Below, in pieces: positions 44,800-51,655 of a DNA stretch of 64,000 nt. The position numbers and the translations under genes were made by a program. The stretch's first letter is position 1. Every line of letters starts with the position of its first letter. The stretch spans positions 248,001 to 312,000 of the forward strand of contig NZ_AVFL01000005.1 in assembly GCF_000576635.1 (NCBI RefSeq), given 5' to 3'. The notes beneath the pieces were generated by a model. It was given only the letters and a program-made list of their open reading frames with translations, was not told the origin of the DNA and searched no databases. This DNA comes from Skermanella stibiiresistens SB22. GTDB taxonomy: Bacteria > Pseudomonadota > Alphaproteobacteria > Azospirillales > Azospirillaceae.

Positions 44800-45690
44800 A
44801 TGGCGAGAAGAACCGAAACCGCCCGCTGGCTCCGCCGTCACGTGGGTTATCCGCTGGAGGCGATACCGCTCCTCACGATCCACACCCTCTTCAGGCTGCT
44901 GCCGCTCGACGTGGCGTCGCGCCTGGGCGGCTGGCTCGGCCGAACCATCGGCCCCCGTCTGGCGGCGTCGCGGAAGGCGCGGCGCAACCTGGAGCGGGCG
45001 CTTCCCGAACTGACGCCGGAACGCCGCGAATCGATCCTGGTCGGGATGTGGGATAATCTGGGCCGCGTCTTCGCGGAATACCCGCACCTCGACGAGATCT
45101 GGCGCCGCACCGAGGTCGTGGGAGCCGACATCGTCCGCGGCCTCGCCGCCGCCAAGACACCCGCCCTGTTCTTCTCGGCCCATATCGGTAATTGGGAACT
45201 GAACCTGATGGGCGCCACGCGGAACGGCCTGCCCGTCACCGCCGTCTACCGCCGCCCCAACAACCCGGCGGCCAGCCGGATGATCGACCGGTCCCGCTCC
45301 GTCATTGGAAGCAAGCTGGTGCCGAAGGGCCGCGACGGCGCCAAGGAGGTTCTGGCGACGCTACGGAACCGGGGAGCCGTCTGCATGCTGGTCGACCAGA
45401 AGATGAACGACGGCATTCCCGTGCCGTTCTTCGGCCGCGACGCCATGACCGCCCCCGCCATCGCGCAACTGGCCTACCGCTACGATTGCGCGGTCGTGCC
45501 GGCGGTCGTGGAGCGGGTCGAGGGCACCCGCTTCCGCCTGACGATCTCACCGCCGCTGGAACTTGGCGGGACCGGCGACAAGGAGGCGGATGTCCGATCT
45601 GTGATGTCGCATATCAACGGAATGATCGAGGACTGGGTGCGCGCCCGACCGGAACAGTGGCTCTGGCTACACCGACGCTGGCCGGACTAA
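44800..45690 (+). CDS. LpxL/HtrB-family lysophospholipid or lipid A acyltransferase
   Basis: A 296-residue inner-membrane acyltransferase. The HX4E catalytic motif is HIGNWE at residues 128-133. Further family blocks are VYRRPNNP, MLVDQKMNDGIPVPFFGR and WLWLHRRW at the end, which are standard for LpxL-type enzymes. One hydrophobic segment near residues 19-35 anchors it. It would transfer a secondary acyl chain to a lipid A precursor, or a related lipid. No kdsB or waa genes lie beside it. ATG 44800 is used. Confidence 0.9.
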   Translation: MARRTETARWLRRHVGYPLEAIPLLTIHTLFRLLPLDVASRLGGWLGRTIGPRLAASRKARRNLERALPELTPERRESILVGMWDNLGRVFAEYPHLDEIWRRTEVVGADIVRGLAAAKTPALFFSAHIGNWELNLMGATRNGLPVTAVYRRPNNPAASRMIDRSRSVIGSKLVPKGRDGAKEVLATLRNRGAVCMLVDQKMNDGIPVPFFGRDAMTAPAIAQLAYRYDCAVVPAVVERVEGTRFRLTISPPLELGGTGDKEADVRSVMSHINGMIEDWVRARPEQWLWLHRRWPD

Positions 45691-45893
45691 GAAAAGGCCA
45701 TCCAAGATCTGGTGGCGGCTGGAGGCGTCGCTCTCGAAAGGAGCGCGCCGCCTTTCCTTCCGCATATACGCCCGCAGAACATTAACCACTCGACTCGGTA
45801 ACTTTTATCATGAGATTCGGCTGCGACGCAGGGGCGGTAATGGCGTCGCGCGCACCAATGTACTGAAACTTCCTCGGTTCACGGGAGGATGAA

Positions 45894-46661
45894 ATGCGTT
45901 TTCACTGGGTCAATCCCGTGCTCTTGATCTCGGCCGCTGTTCTATTGCCGGCATGCCAAACCGATATGCTAACCAACAGGCTTTCGGATGTGATGAAGAT
46001 CGGTGACACGGCCGTCAAATCGGCGTCCTTGACCGACAAGGATGTCTCGCGGGAAGCGGCCGCGAGCATCAAGCAAATGGATAAGCAAAACCGCGTCGCC
46101 GGCGCCAATGATCCTTATTCGGTCCGCTTGAGGAAGATCACGAAGCCGTTCAAGACGGTCAACGGCGTCCCGCTCGACTTCAAGGTTTACTTGACAGACG
46201 ATGTCAACGCATTCGCCATGCCTGATGGCAGCGTCCGCGTTTTCAGCGGCCTGATGGACCAGATGGGCGATGACGAACTTCTCTTCGTGATCGGCCATGA
46301 AATCGGTCATGTTTACCATGGCCACGCGCTGGAGAAGATGCGCCTAGCCCACGCGACGACCGCCGCGCGCGGTTCACTGACCTTCTTCGAAGGTACGCTT
46401 GGCCAACTCGCGGGATCGCAGATGGGGGGCTTGGCCGAGGGATTGATCAACGCCCAATTCTCCCAGGCGGAAGAAAAACAGGCCGATGACTATGGTGCCG
46501 AGATGCTGACCAAGACCGGCGCGCCGCGAAGCGCCGCCGTAACCGCCCTGACGAAGCTGAGCAATGGCCAGAGGCTGGGGCCGTTCTCGCAGTTCCTGTC
46601 GTCGCACCCGGATCCCTTGGACCGCGCCGAAAGGATAGAGCAAGGGATTGCCGCCAACTGA
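45894..46661 (+). CDS. M48-family metalloprotease lipoprotein
   Basis: A 255-residue envelope protease. A lipoprotein signal ends at LLPAC (Cys21). The zinc motif is HEIGH at residues 135-139, with the third ligand Glu in the AEEKQADDYGAEM helix, and the C-terminal SSHPDPLDRAERI is typical of LoiP/YcaL-like proteins. It has no membrane domain like HtpX. Its role is likely turnover of misfolded envelope proteins. It stands alone, with 203 bp of non-coding sequence before it. GGGAGGATGA precedes the start. Confidence 0.92.
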   Translation: MRFHWVNPVLLISAAVLLPACQTDMLTNRLSDVMKIGDTAVKSASLTDKDVSREAAASIKQMDKQNRVAGANDPYSVRLRKITKPFKTVNGVPLDFKVYLTDDVNAFAMPDGSVRVFSGLMDQMGDDELLFVIGHEIGHVYHGHALEKMRLAHATTAARGSLTFFEGTLGQLAGSQMGGLAEGLINAQFSQAEEKQADDYGAEMLTKTGAPRSAAVTALTKLSNGQRLGPFSQFLSSHPDPLDRAERIEQGIAAN

Positions 46662-46716
46662 GGGCCGGATCGATCCGGCGGAGACGGTGGTCCAGCCGGT
46701 CTTCCGCCCGTCCGAA

Positions 46717-46848
46717 TCACTCCGCCGACCCAGGGTGCTTGTCGGCGGGGTCGTCGTGATCGAGCCCGTCCCAGCGATAAGCGGCATACCCGAGGGCAAC
46801 GACGACGATCGGCATCACCACGTAGGCGAAGAACCACATTCCGTTCAT
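46717..46848 (-). CDS. Single-span membrane microprotein, 43 residues
   Basis: The frame encodes MNGMWFFAYVVMPIVVVALG and a polar acidic tail (YRWDGLDHDDPADKHPGSAE). One membrane helix is predicted. The ATG at 46848 overlaps the stop of the 75-residue gene upstream by 4 nt (ATGA), which supports real coupled translation. It somewhat resembles CydX-type oxidase accessory peptides, but no oxidase genes are near, so the assignment is open. Confidence 0.6.
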   Translation of the reverse strand: MNGMWFFAYVVMPIVVVALGYAAYRWDGLDHDDPADKHPGSAE

Positions 46849-47072
46849 TTCATGCCTCCCAGCGTCTTCCGGGCTATCAGGTGAAGCCCCTCCGCCGCCG
46901 AGATCCACGCGACACTGCCGAAAGCCAGCGCCAGCCGCGAACCGCTGACTGGGCTTGTACCAAATGGGAAGCCAACGGCGGGGCCGAAAACCCCAACCGT
47001 CACGCAGGCGGTCGACGCGCGGTCGAGGGCGTTCGCGATGAGCTTAACCCGCTCATTGTGGATCAGGCTCAC
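46845..47072 (-). CDS. Small membrane protein, 75 residues
   Basis: The frame from GTG 47072 encodes SLIHNERVKLIANALDRASTACVTVGVFGPAVGF, then a second hydrophobic segment (LALAFGSVAWISAAEGLHLIARK). Two membrane helices are predicted. The HNERVKL start and two-helix plan are shared with small conserved hypothetical proteins in related bacteria, as far as I recall. Its stop overlaps the next start by 4 nt. The tRNA gene lies 173 bp upstream. Confidence 0.6.
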   Translation of the reverse strand: MSLIHNERVKLIANALDRASTACVTVGVFGPAVGFPFGTSPVSGSRLALAFGSVAWISAAEGLHLIARKTLGGMK

Positions 47073-47147
47073 GGTCCAACCTGCTATTCGATGGCTTGAA
47101 GGCCGCATCGCCGCGCCGTCGCGCGTGGAAGCCTACCCGCTCTATAA

Positions 47148-47171
47148 AACGCCAAGCAAAAACTTGGCGTT
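47148..47171 (-). terminator. Intrinsic terminator of the tRNA-Gln transcript
   Basis: AACGCCAAG (47148-47156) pairs with CTTGGCGTT (47163-47171), a 9-bp stem with a 6-nt loop. On the minus strand it is followed by TTTTATAG. It lies 73 nt beyond the tRNA 3' end and fits a Rho-independent terminator. Confidence 0.85.
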
Positions 47172-47244
47172 GTGTCGCAACTCTCCTCGACGAGGTGAGT
47201 TCCGGAAAAACAACGATTTCCAGGTCCAATTTCATAGGGATAGC

Positions 47245-47319
47245 TGGTTGGGGCGGGAGGGATCGAACCTCCGAATGGCGGTACCAAAAACCGCTGCCTT
47301 ACCGCTTGGCGACGCCCCA
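47245..47319 (-). tRNA. tRNA-Gln (TTG anticodon)
   Basis: Read on the minus strand, a full 75-nt cloverleaf can be folded: acceptor TGGGGCG/CGCCCCA, D arm GCC/GGC, anticodon stem GCGGT/ACCGC with loop TTTTGGT (anticodon TTG), T arm GGAGG/CCTCC with loop TTCGATC, discriminator A and an encoded CCA. The loop length and anticodon position indicate glutamine. Confidence 0.95.
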
Positions 47320-47448
47320 GCCATGAACGGGGCGGACCATAGCCAGAAATTCCAGTCACCGCAAGCGGTCGGTAAAGCAGATTGTCATGACGCCCTGGCA
47401 TCGTCCCGTCATGCCTTAACCACATGGGAGACGCGTCGGAGAATCCGT

Positions 47449-47476
47449 TTGACGCACTGCGGTGTGTTATTATATT
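47449..47476 (+). promoter_or_regulatory. Sigma-70-type promoter of the metNIQ operon
   Basis: TTGACG (47449-47454) and TATATT (47471-47476) are 16 nt apart. Transcription would begin about 8 nt later, exactly at the 5' edge of the SAM-II aptamer, which supports both calls. Confidence 0.7.
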
Positions 47477-47484
47477 GGAATTCA

Positions 47485-47535
47485 CAGCGCCGATTTGAGC
47501 ACCAGCTTGCGGGCGCTTTATAAATGCGGCTAAAG
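47485..47535 (+). ncRNA. SAM-II riboswitch aptamer
   Basis: The stretch matches the SAM-II class. P1 is formed by AGCGCC (47486-47491) and GGCGCT (47512-47517). The loop begins with the conserved GATTTGAGC, and the 3' side carries ATAAATGCGGCTAAAGG, the conserved pseudoknot strand. Size and order agree with the SAM-II consensus known from alphaproteobacterial methionine genes. It lies between the promoter and metN, so S-adenosylmethionine should reduce expression of the methionine importer. Confidence 0.92.
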
Positions 47536-47545
47536 GCGTGGGGAT

Positions 47546-47585
47546 CCGCCCGGCATGGCTGCTGTTGGCGGGTTTTTTGTTTTTG
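47546..47585 (+). terminator. Attenuator terminator between the SAM-II aptamer and metN
   Basis: CCGCC (47546-47550) can pair with GGCGG (47567-47571), followed by a T6-G-T5 tract (47573-47584). GGCG at 47535-47538 could instead pair with CGCC at 47547-47550, giving a competing structure. This indicates control by premature termination. Confidence 0.7.
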
Positions 47586-47597
47586 TGGGGATTGAGG

Positions 47598-48659
47598 ATG
47601 ATCGAGTTCCAAGGCGTCGAGAAGGTGTTTTCCGGACGGGGCGGCGGACCGGAGGTTCGGGCGCTCGACGGGATCGACCTGTCGATCGGACGCGGCGAGA
47701 TCTTTGGCATCATCGGCCGCAGCGGTGCCGGCAAGAGCACGCTGATCCGGGTGGTGAACATGCTGGAACGGCCGACCGCCGGAAGCGTCTCCGTCGATGG
47801 GGTCGACATGGCGGCCTTGGACGGCGCCGGCCTGCGCGACGCCCGGCGCGCCATTGGCATGATCTTCCAGCACTTCAACCTGCTGTCGTCGCGCACCGTG
47901 TACGACAATGTGGCGCTGCCGCTGGAATTGGCCGGGCTGAGGAAATCCGAGATCAAGGCCAAGGTCGAGCCGCTGCTGGAGCTGGTCGGCCTCGGCGACA
48001 AGCGTGACCGCTATCCCGCCGAGTTGAGCGGCGGCCAGAAGCAGCGGGTCGGCATCGCCCGCGCCTTGTCGAGCGAGCCCAAGGTGCTGCTGTGCGACGA
48101 GGCGACCTCCGCCCTCGACCCGGAGACGACGACCTCGATCCTGCGCCTGCTGGCCGACATCAACGCCAAGCTGGGCCTGACCATCGTGCTGATCACCCAC
48201 GAGATGGCGGTGATCAAGGAGATCTGCCACCGCGTCGCGGTGATGGAATCCGGCACGATCATCGAGCGCGGCGATGTCTTCGACGTGTTCACGGCGCCGC
48301 GCCACGCGACCACCCGGAGCTTCGTCTCCTCCGTCGTCGGGGCGGAACTGCCGGAGACGCTGAGCGAGCGGCTGGTCGCGGAGCCGGTCGCCGGCGGCAA
48401 CGCGGTGCTGCGCATCACCTTCAAGGGTGCCATGGCCAACACGCCGATCATCAGCCAGCTGACCCGCCGCTTCGGGCTCGACCTCAACATCCTGCACGGC
48501 AGGATCGACCACATCCAGGACGCTCCGTTCGGCGTGCTGGTGGTCGAAGCGGTCGGAGCCGCCGACGCTGTGCAGTCCGCCATCTCATTCATCAACGCCA
48601 ACAACCTATCGGTGGAGGTCCTGGGCCATGTCCCCGCAAATCTTCGAGCTGCTGGTTAA
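47598..48659 (+). CDS. metN: Methionine ABC importer ATPase MetN
   Basis: A 353-residue ATPase of the D/L-methionine importer. Walker A is GRSGAGKST near residue 40, with QHFNLLSSRTV in the Q-loop region, signature LSGGQKQRVGIARAL, Walker B KVLLCDEATSALDP, and a C-terminal NIL domain (about residues 270-345) that senses internal methionine and inhibits transport. The start is ATG 47598. An in-frame GTG at 47538 lies in the attenuator and would add a nonsense hydrophobic leader. The end overlaps metI by 32 nt. Confidence 0.96.
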   Translation: MIEFQGVEKVFSGRGGGPEVRALDGIDLSIGRGEIFGIIGRSGAGKSTLIRVVNMLERPTAGSVSVDGVDMAALDGAGLRDARRAIGMIFQHFNLLSSRTVYDNVALPLELAGLRKSEIKAKVEPLLELVGLGDKRDRYPAELSGGQKQRVGIARALSSEPKVLLCDEATSALDPETTTSILRLLADINAKLGLTIVLITHEMAVIKEICHRVAVMESGTIIERGDVFDVFTAPRHATTRSFVSSVVGAELPETLSERLVAEPVAGGNAVLRITFKGAMANTPIISQLTRRFGLDLNILHGRIDHIQDAPFGVLVVEAVGAADAVQSAISFINANNLSVEVLGHVPANLRAAG

Positions 48660-49296
48660 CGCCACCGTCGAAACGCTCTACATGGTCGGTCTGGCGGCGC
48701 TGCTCGGGACCCTGCTGGGGTTGCCGCTCGGCGTGCTGCTGGCGACCACCGGCCGGGGCGAACTGCTCCAGAACGTCGCGTTCAACCGGATCGCCGGGGT
48801 GATCGTCAACGCCACCCGCTCCACCCCGTTCATCATCCTGGTGGTGGCGATCATCCCGTTCACCCGGCTGGTCGCCGGCACCTCGATCGGGACCTCGGCG
48901 GCGATCGTGCCGCTGACGGTGGCCGCCATCCCCTTCATCGCCCGGCTGATCGAAGGCGCCATCCGCGAGGTCGACCGCGGCCTGATCGAGGCGGCGGAGG
49001 CGATGGGCGCCACGCCGCTCCAGATCATCGCCAAGTTCCTGCTGCCCGAGGCGCTGCCCGGCATCGTGCTGGGCCTGACCTTGGCCGTCGTCAGCCTGAT
49101 CGGCTACTCGGCCATGGTCGGCGCGGTCGGCGGCGGCGGATTGGGCGATTTGGGCATCCGCTACGGTTATCAGCGCTTCCTGCCGGAAGTCATGGCCGCC
49201 GTCGTGCTGGTGCTGATCGTCCTGGTCCAGATCGTCCAAAGCCTGGGCGACCTGATCGCCCGCCGGGTCAACAAGCGCGCCATCGGCGGCCGGTAA
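48628..49296 (+). CDS. metI: Methionine ABC importer permease MetI
   Basis: A 222-residue inner-membrane permease with five predicted helices. Family blocks are NATVETLYMVGLAALLGTLLGLPLGVLL, NRIAGVIVNATRSTPFIILVV and the coupling motif EAAEAMGATPLQIIAKFLLPEALPG near residue 130. It forms a dimer below two MetN subunits. It starts inside metN (32-nt overlap), which ensures coupled synthesis. Confidence 0.96.
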   Translation: MSPQIFELLVNATVETLYMVGLAALLGTLLGLPLGVLLATTGRGELLQNVAFNRIAGVIVNATRSTPFIILVVAIIPFTRLVAGTSIGTSAAIVPLTVAAIPFIARLIEGAIREVDRGLIEAAEAMGATPLQIIAKFLLPEALPGIVLGLTLAVVSLIGYSAMVGAVGGGGLGDLGIRYGYQRFLPEVMAAVVLVLIVLVQIVQSLGDLIARRVNKRAIGGR

Positions 49297-49349
49297 GTCC
49301 GGCAAATCAATCGCAAGCAGTCAGACCAACCTGAGAGAGTCCGACCATC

Positions 49350-50156
49350 ATGAAGATCCTGTCCACCAAGGCGCTGTCGGCCTTGGCCGCCGCCACGCTG
49401 TTCGGCGCCACCCTCGGCGTGTCGGGCGCGGCTTCGGCCGAAACCATCCGGATCGGCGTCTCGGCCGGTCCGCACGCCCAGATCCTGGACGCGGTCAAGC
49501 CGATCGCCGCCAAACAGGGACTCGATATCAAGATCATCGAGTTCACCGACTACGTCATCCCCAACGCGGCGCTGGCGGCGGGTGAGATCGAGGCAAACTC
49601 GTTCCAGCACCAGCCCTACCTGGATAATCAGGTGCGCGACCGCGGGCTGAAGCTGGTGTCGGTCGGCAAGACCGTGGTGTTCCCGATGGGGATATACTCG
49701 AACAAGGTGAAGAGCCTGGCCGAGCTGCCGAACGGCGCCTCCGTCGCGGTCCCGAACGACCCGACCAATGGCGGCCGCGCCCTGCTGCTGCTCCAGGCCG
49801 AGGGGCTGATCAAGCTGTCGGACGGCGCCGGGCTCAAGGCGACGCCGATCGACATCGTCGAGAACCCCAGGAAGATCAAGATCGTCGAGCTGGACGCCGC
49901 CCAGCTGCCCCGCTCGCTCGGCGACGTGACCGCCGCCGCCGTCAACACCAACTACGCGCTGGAGTCCGGGCTCAACCCGCTGACCGACGCCATCGCCCGC
50001 GAGAGCACCGCCTCCCCCTACACCAACATCATCGCGGTGCGCGAGCAGGACAAGGACAAGCCGTGGGTCCAGCAACTGCTGGCCGCGTACCATACGCCCG
50101 AGGTCAAGCGGTTCGTCGAGGAGAAGTTCAAGGGGTCCGTCGTCACCAGCTGGTGA
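49350..50156 (+). CDS. metQ: Methionine-binding protein MetQ
   Basis: A 268-residue periplasmic NlpA/MetQ-family binding protein. The signal peptide (LSALAAATLFGATLGVSGAASA) ends before ETIRIGVSAGPHAQIL. No lipobox Cys is seen, so it is probably soluble rather than lipid-anchored. Typical pieces are EFTDYVIPNAALAAGEIEANSFQH, SVAVPNDPTNGGRALLLL and AAAVNTNYALESGL, with the substrate contacts of the fold. Its last codons (VTSW, stop) form the first copy of a palindrome that is repeated twice more behind the gene. Confidence 0.95.
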   Translation: MKILSTKALSALAAATLFGATLGVSGAASAETIRIGVSAGPHAQILDAVKPIAAKQGLDIKIIEFTDYVIPNAALAAGEIEANSFQHQPYLDNQVRDRGLKLVSVGKTVVFPMGIYSNKVKSLAELPNGASVAVPNDPTNGGRALLLLQAEGLIKLSDGAGLKATPIDIVENPRKIKIVELDAAQLPRSLGDVTAAAVNTNYALESGLNPLTDAIARESTASPYTNIIAVREQDKDKPWVQQLLAAYHTPEVKRFVEEKFKGSVVTSW

Positions 50157-50209
50157 CGTCTTCAAGCGTCACCAGCTGGTGACGTCTTCAAGCGTCACCA
50201 GCTGGTGAC
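50141..50209. repeat. Three tandem copies of a palindrome duplicating the metQ end
   Basis: The palindrome GTCACCAGCTGGTGAC occurs at 50142-50157, 50168-50183 and 50194-50209, each within a 26-bp unit (CGTCACC...TTCAAG). The first copy encodes the final residues of MetQ; the others are downstream duplicates. They separate metQ (plus) from a convergent gene (minus) and can form strong hairpins, so they may terminate both. Confidence 0.85.
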
Positions 50210-50223
50210 CCTGCGATGGGGCG

Positions 50224-50655
50224 TCAGCTTGGCCGGGTCATGGCCTTGACGATATAGACGGCGTTGATCGCCTTGGCGCCGACCATCTCGCGCAGCAGGG
50301 CCAGGATGCTGGCCTTCATCTCGGTCAGGGTCTCGGCGGAAACGCCGCTGCCGCCAGGGATCGGAGCCGGCGTCACCCGCGTCAGGATCTGATCCCGGAT
50401 GCGGGGAAGCTGCTCCTCGATCTTGGCCACCGCCTCGGCGTCCGCCGCCTGCACCTCCAGCACCAGATCCATGCGCCCGACCATCCGGCGGTCCTCGAGA
50501 AGGAGCGGCAGGGTCAGGTTGGTGATCGGCACGCTGAGTGAAACCGGTCCCTCCTTCTTCTCGTTCGCCAGCGAGGGCGTGATGAGGGCGGGAACGGCGG
50601 CCATGACGGCGGCCAAAAGCAGCCCCACCTGGAGGATCTTCGGAAATTCGCTCAT
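50224..50655 (-). CDS. Exported FliL-like protein
   Basis: A 143-residue protein with an N-terminal signal or anchor helix (VGLLLAAVMAAVPALITPSLA). A FliL-like domain follows: VPITNLTLPLLLEDRRMVGRMDLVLEVQ, then IRDQILTRVT and a C-terminal LLREMVGAKAINAVYIVKAMTRPS that matches the usual FliL ending pattern. FliL acts on flagellar motor torque; outside flagellar loci, FliL-like proteins are of unknown role. The start is ATG 50655 (an upstream frame runs to 50694). No flagellar gene is in the window. The similarity is modest. Confidence 0.7.
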   Translation of the reverse strand: MSEFPKILQVGLLLAAVMAAVPALITPSLANEKKEGPVSLSVPITNLTLPLLLEDRRMVGRMDLVLEVQAADAEAVAKIEEQLPRIRDQILTRVTPAPIPGGSGVSAETLTEMKASILALLREMVGAKAINAVYIVKAMTRPS

Positions 50656-50758
50656 GGTGTCCTGGATGCGGTGGATGGGAAAAGACTTCGCCATCCATAC
50701 ACCAGCGCCCCCTTACCAACAATGAACACGCCCTAATTAGGTATGTTCGAGGTGACGG

Positions 50759-51655
50759 CTAGGCCAACAACCGCCCCGCCCTGATCCACCATCCGGGATG
50801 CCGGACCGTCAATCCAGCCGCCGCGGTGGTGGCTTCGGCATCGTCGCCATAGAGACCGAAGCAGGTGGCGCCGCTGCCCGACAGCCGGGCCAGCAGACAT
50901 CCCGGCGTCCCGGCCAGCGCGTCCAGCACGTCGCCAATCCCAGGCACCAGCGCGGTGGCGGCGGCTGTTAGATCGTTGCCCCGGCCCGCCAGCGCCGCCG
51001 CCAGATCCGCGGCGGTCGCCAGCGGCGCCCCGTCGAACCGCGCGGCGGTGGAGAAGCCCCCGCTCCGCGCCTTGAACACCGACGGCGTGGACAGTGGCGT
51101 GCCTGGATTGACCAGCACGACCGCGCAGGGCGGCAATCGGGGTGCCGGATCGATGATGTCGCCGATACCGCCGAAATAGGCGGCCGTGCTGGTCAGGCAG
51201 ACCGGCACGTCGGCCCCGAGCCGCGCCGCGAGGGGAAACAGCCGCGGGTCCGCCGGGGAGATCCCCCACAGCCGGGCGAGCGCCCGCAGGCAGGCGGCGG
51301 CGTCGGCCGATCCGCCGCCGATCCCAGAGGCGACCGGCAGCCGCTTGGTCAGGGTGATCGCGGCGCCGGCTCCACCCCGTGCCATATCCCTGTCCAAAGC
51401 CTCCGCCAGCAGCACGGCGGCGCGGCTGACCAGATTGTCGTCGGAGGGCTCGCCCTCCAGGGCGACGGCGAACGGGCCGTCGAGGGTCAGCGTCAGGCCG
51501 TCGGCCGGGCGCGCGGTCACGGTGTCGTGGATGTCCGCGAAGGCGATCAGGCTATCCAGCTCGTGATAGCCATCGGCCCGCCGCCCCAGCACATGAAGAT
51601 ACAGGTTCAGCTTGGCGGGAGCGGACTCCACCACAGTCTGGTCCGGAACGGTCAT
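50759..51655 (-). CDS. ispE: 4-diphosphocytidyl-2-C-methyl-D-erythritol kinase IspE
   Basis: A 298-residue GHMP kinase of the non-mevalonate isoprenoid pathway. It phosphorylates the 2-hydroxyl of CDP-methylerythritol with ATP. The sequence shows SAPAKLNLYLHVLGRRADGYHEL at residues 12-34 (catalytic Lys, substrate loop), the ATP loop PVASGIGGGSADAAACL near residue 100, DVPVCL with the catalytic Asp and a C-terminal RLSGSGATCFGLY. The start ATG 51655 overlaps the TPR gene stop by 4 nt. A longer open frame upstream to 52147 is a shadow inside the TPR gene. Confidence 0.96.
   Translation of the reverse strand: MTVPDQTVVESAPAKLNLYLHVLGRRADGYHELDSLIAFADIHDTVTARPADGLTLTLDGPFAVALEGEPSDDNLVSRAAVLLAEALDRDMARGGAGAAITLTKRLPVASGIGGGSADAAACLRALARLWGISPADPRLFPLAARLGADVPVCLTSTAAYFGGIGDIIDPAPRLPPCAVVLVNPGTPLSTPSVFKARSGGFSTAARFDGAPLATAADLAAALAGRGNDLTAAATALVPGIGDVLDALAGTPGCLLARLSGSGATCFGLYGDDAEATTAAAGLTVRHPGWWIRAGRLLA

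Noticed and set aside
46717-46848. CydX-like subunit of cytochrome bd
   Set aside because: Only size and an MWFFAY-like start agree; no cydAB genes are near.
47538-47597. GTG 47538 as the start of metN
   Set aside because: The added 20 residues are encoded by the attenuator hairpin and T-tract; MetN homologues begin at the ATG 47598 position.
50141-50209. A short CRISPR array
   Set aside because: Three 26-bp units are direct copies without unique spacers, and there are no cas genes; it is a tandem duplication of a palindrome.
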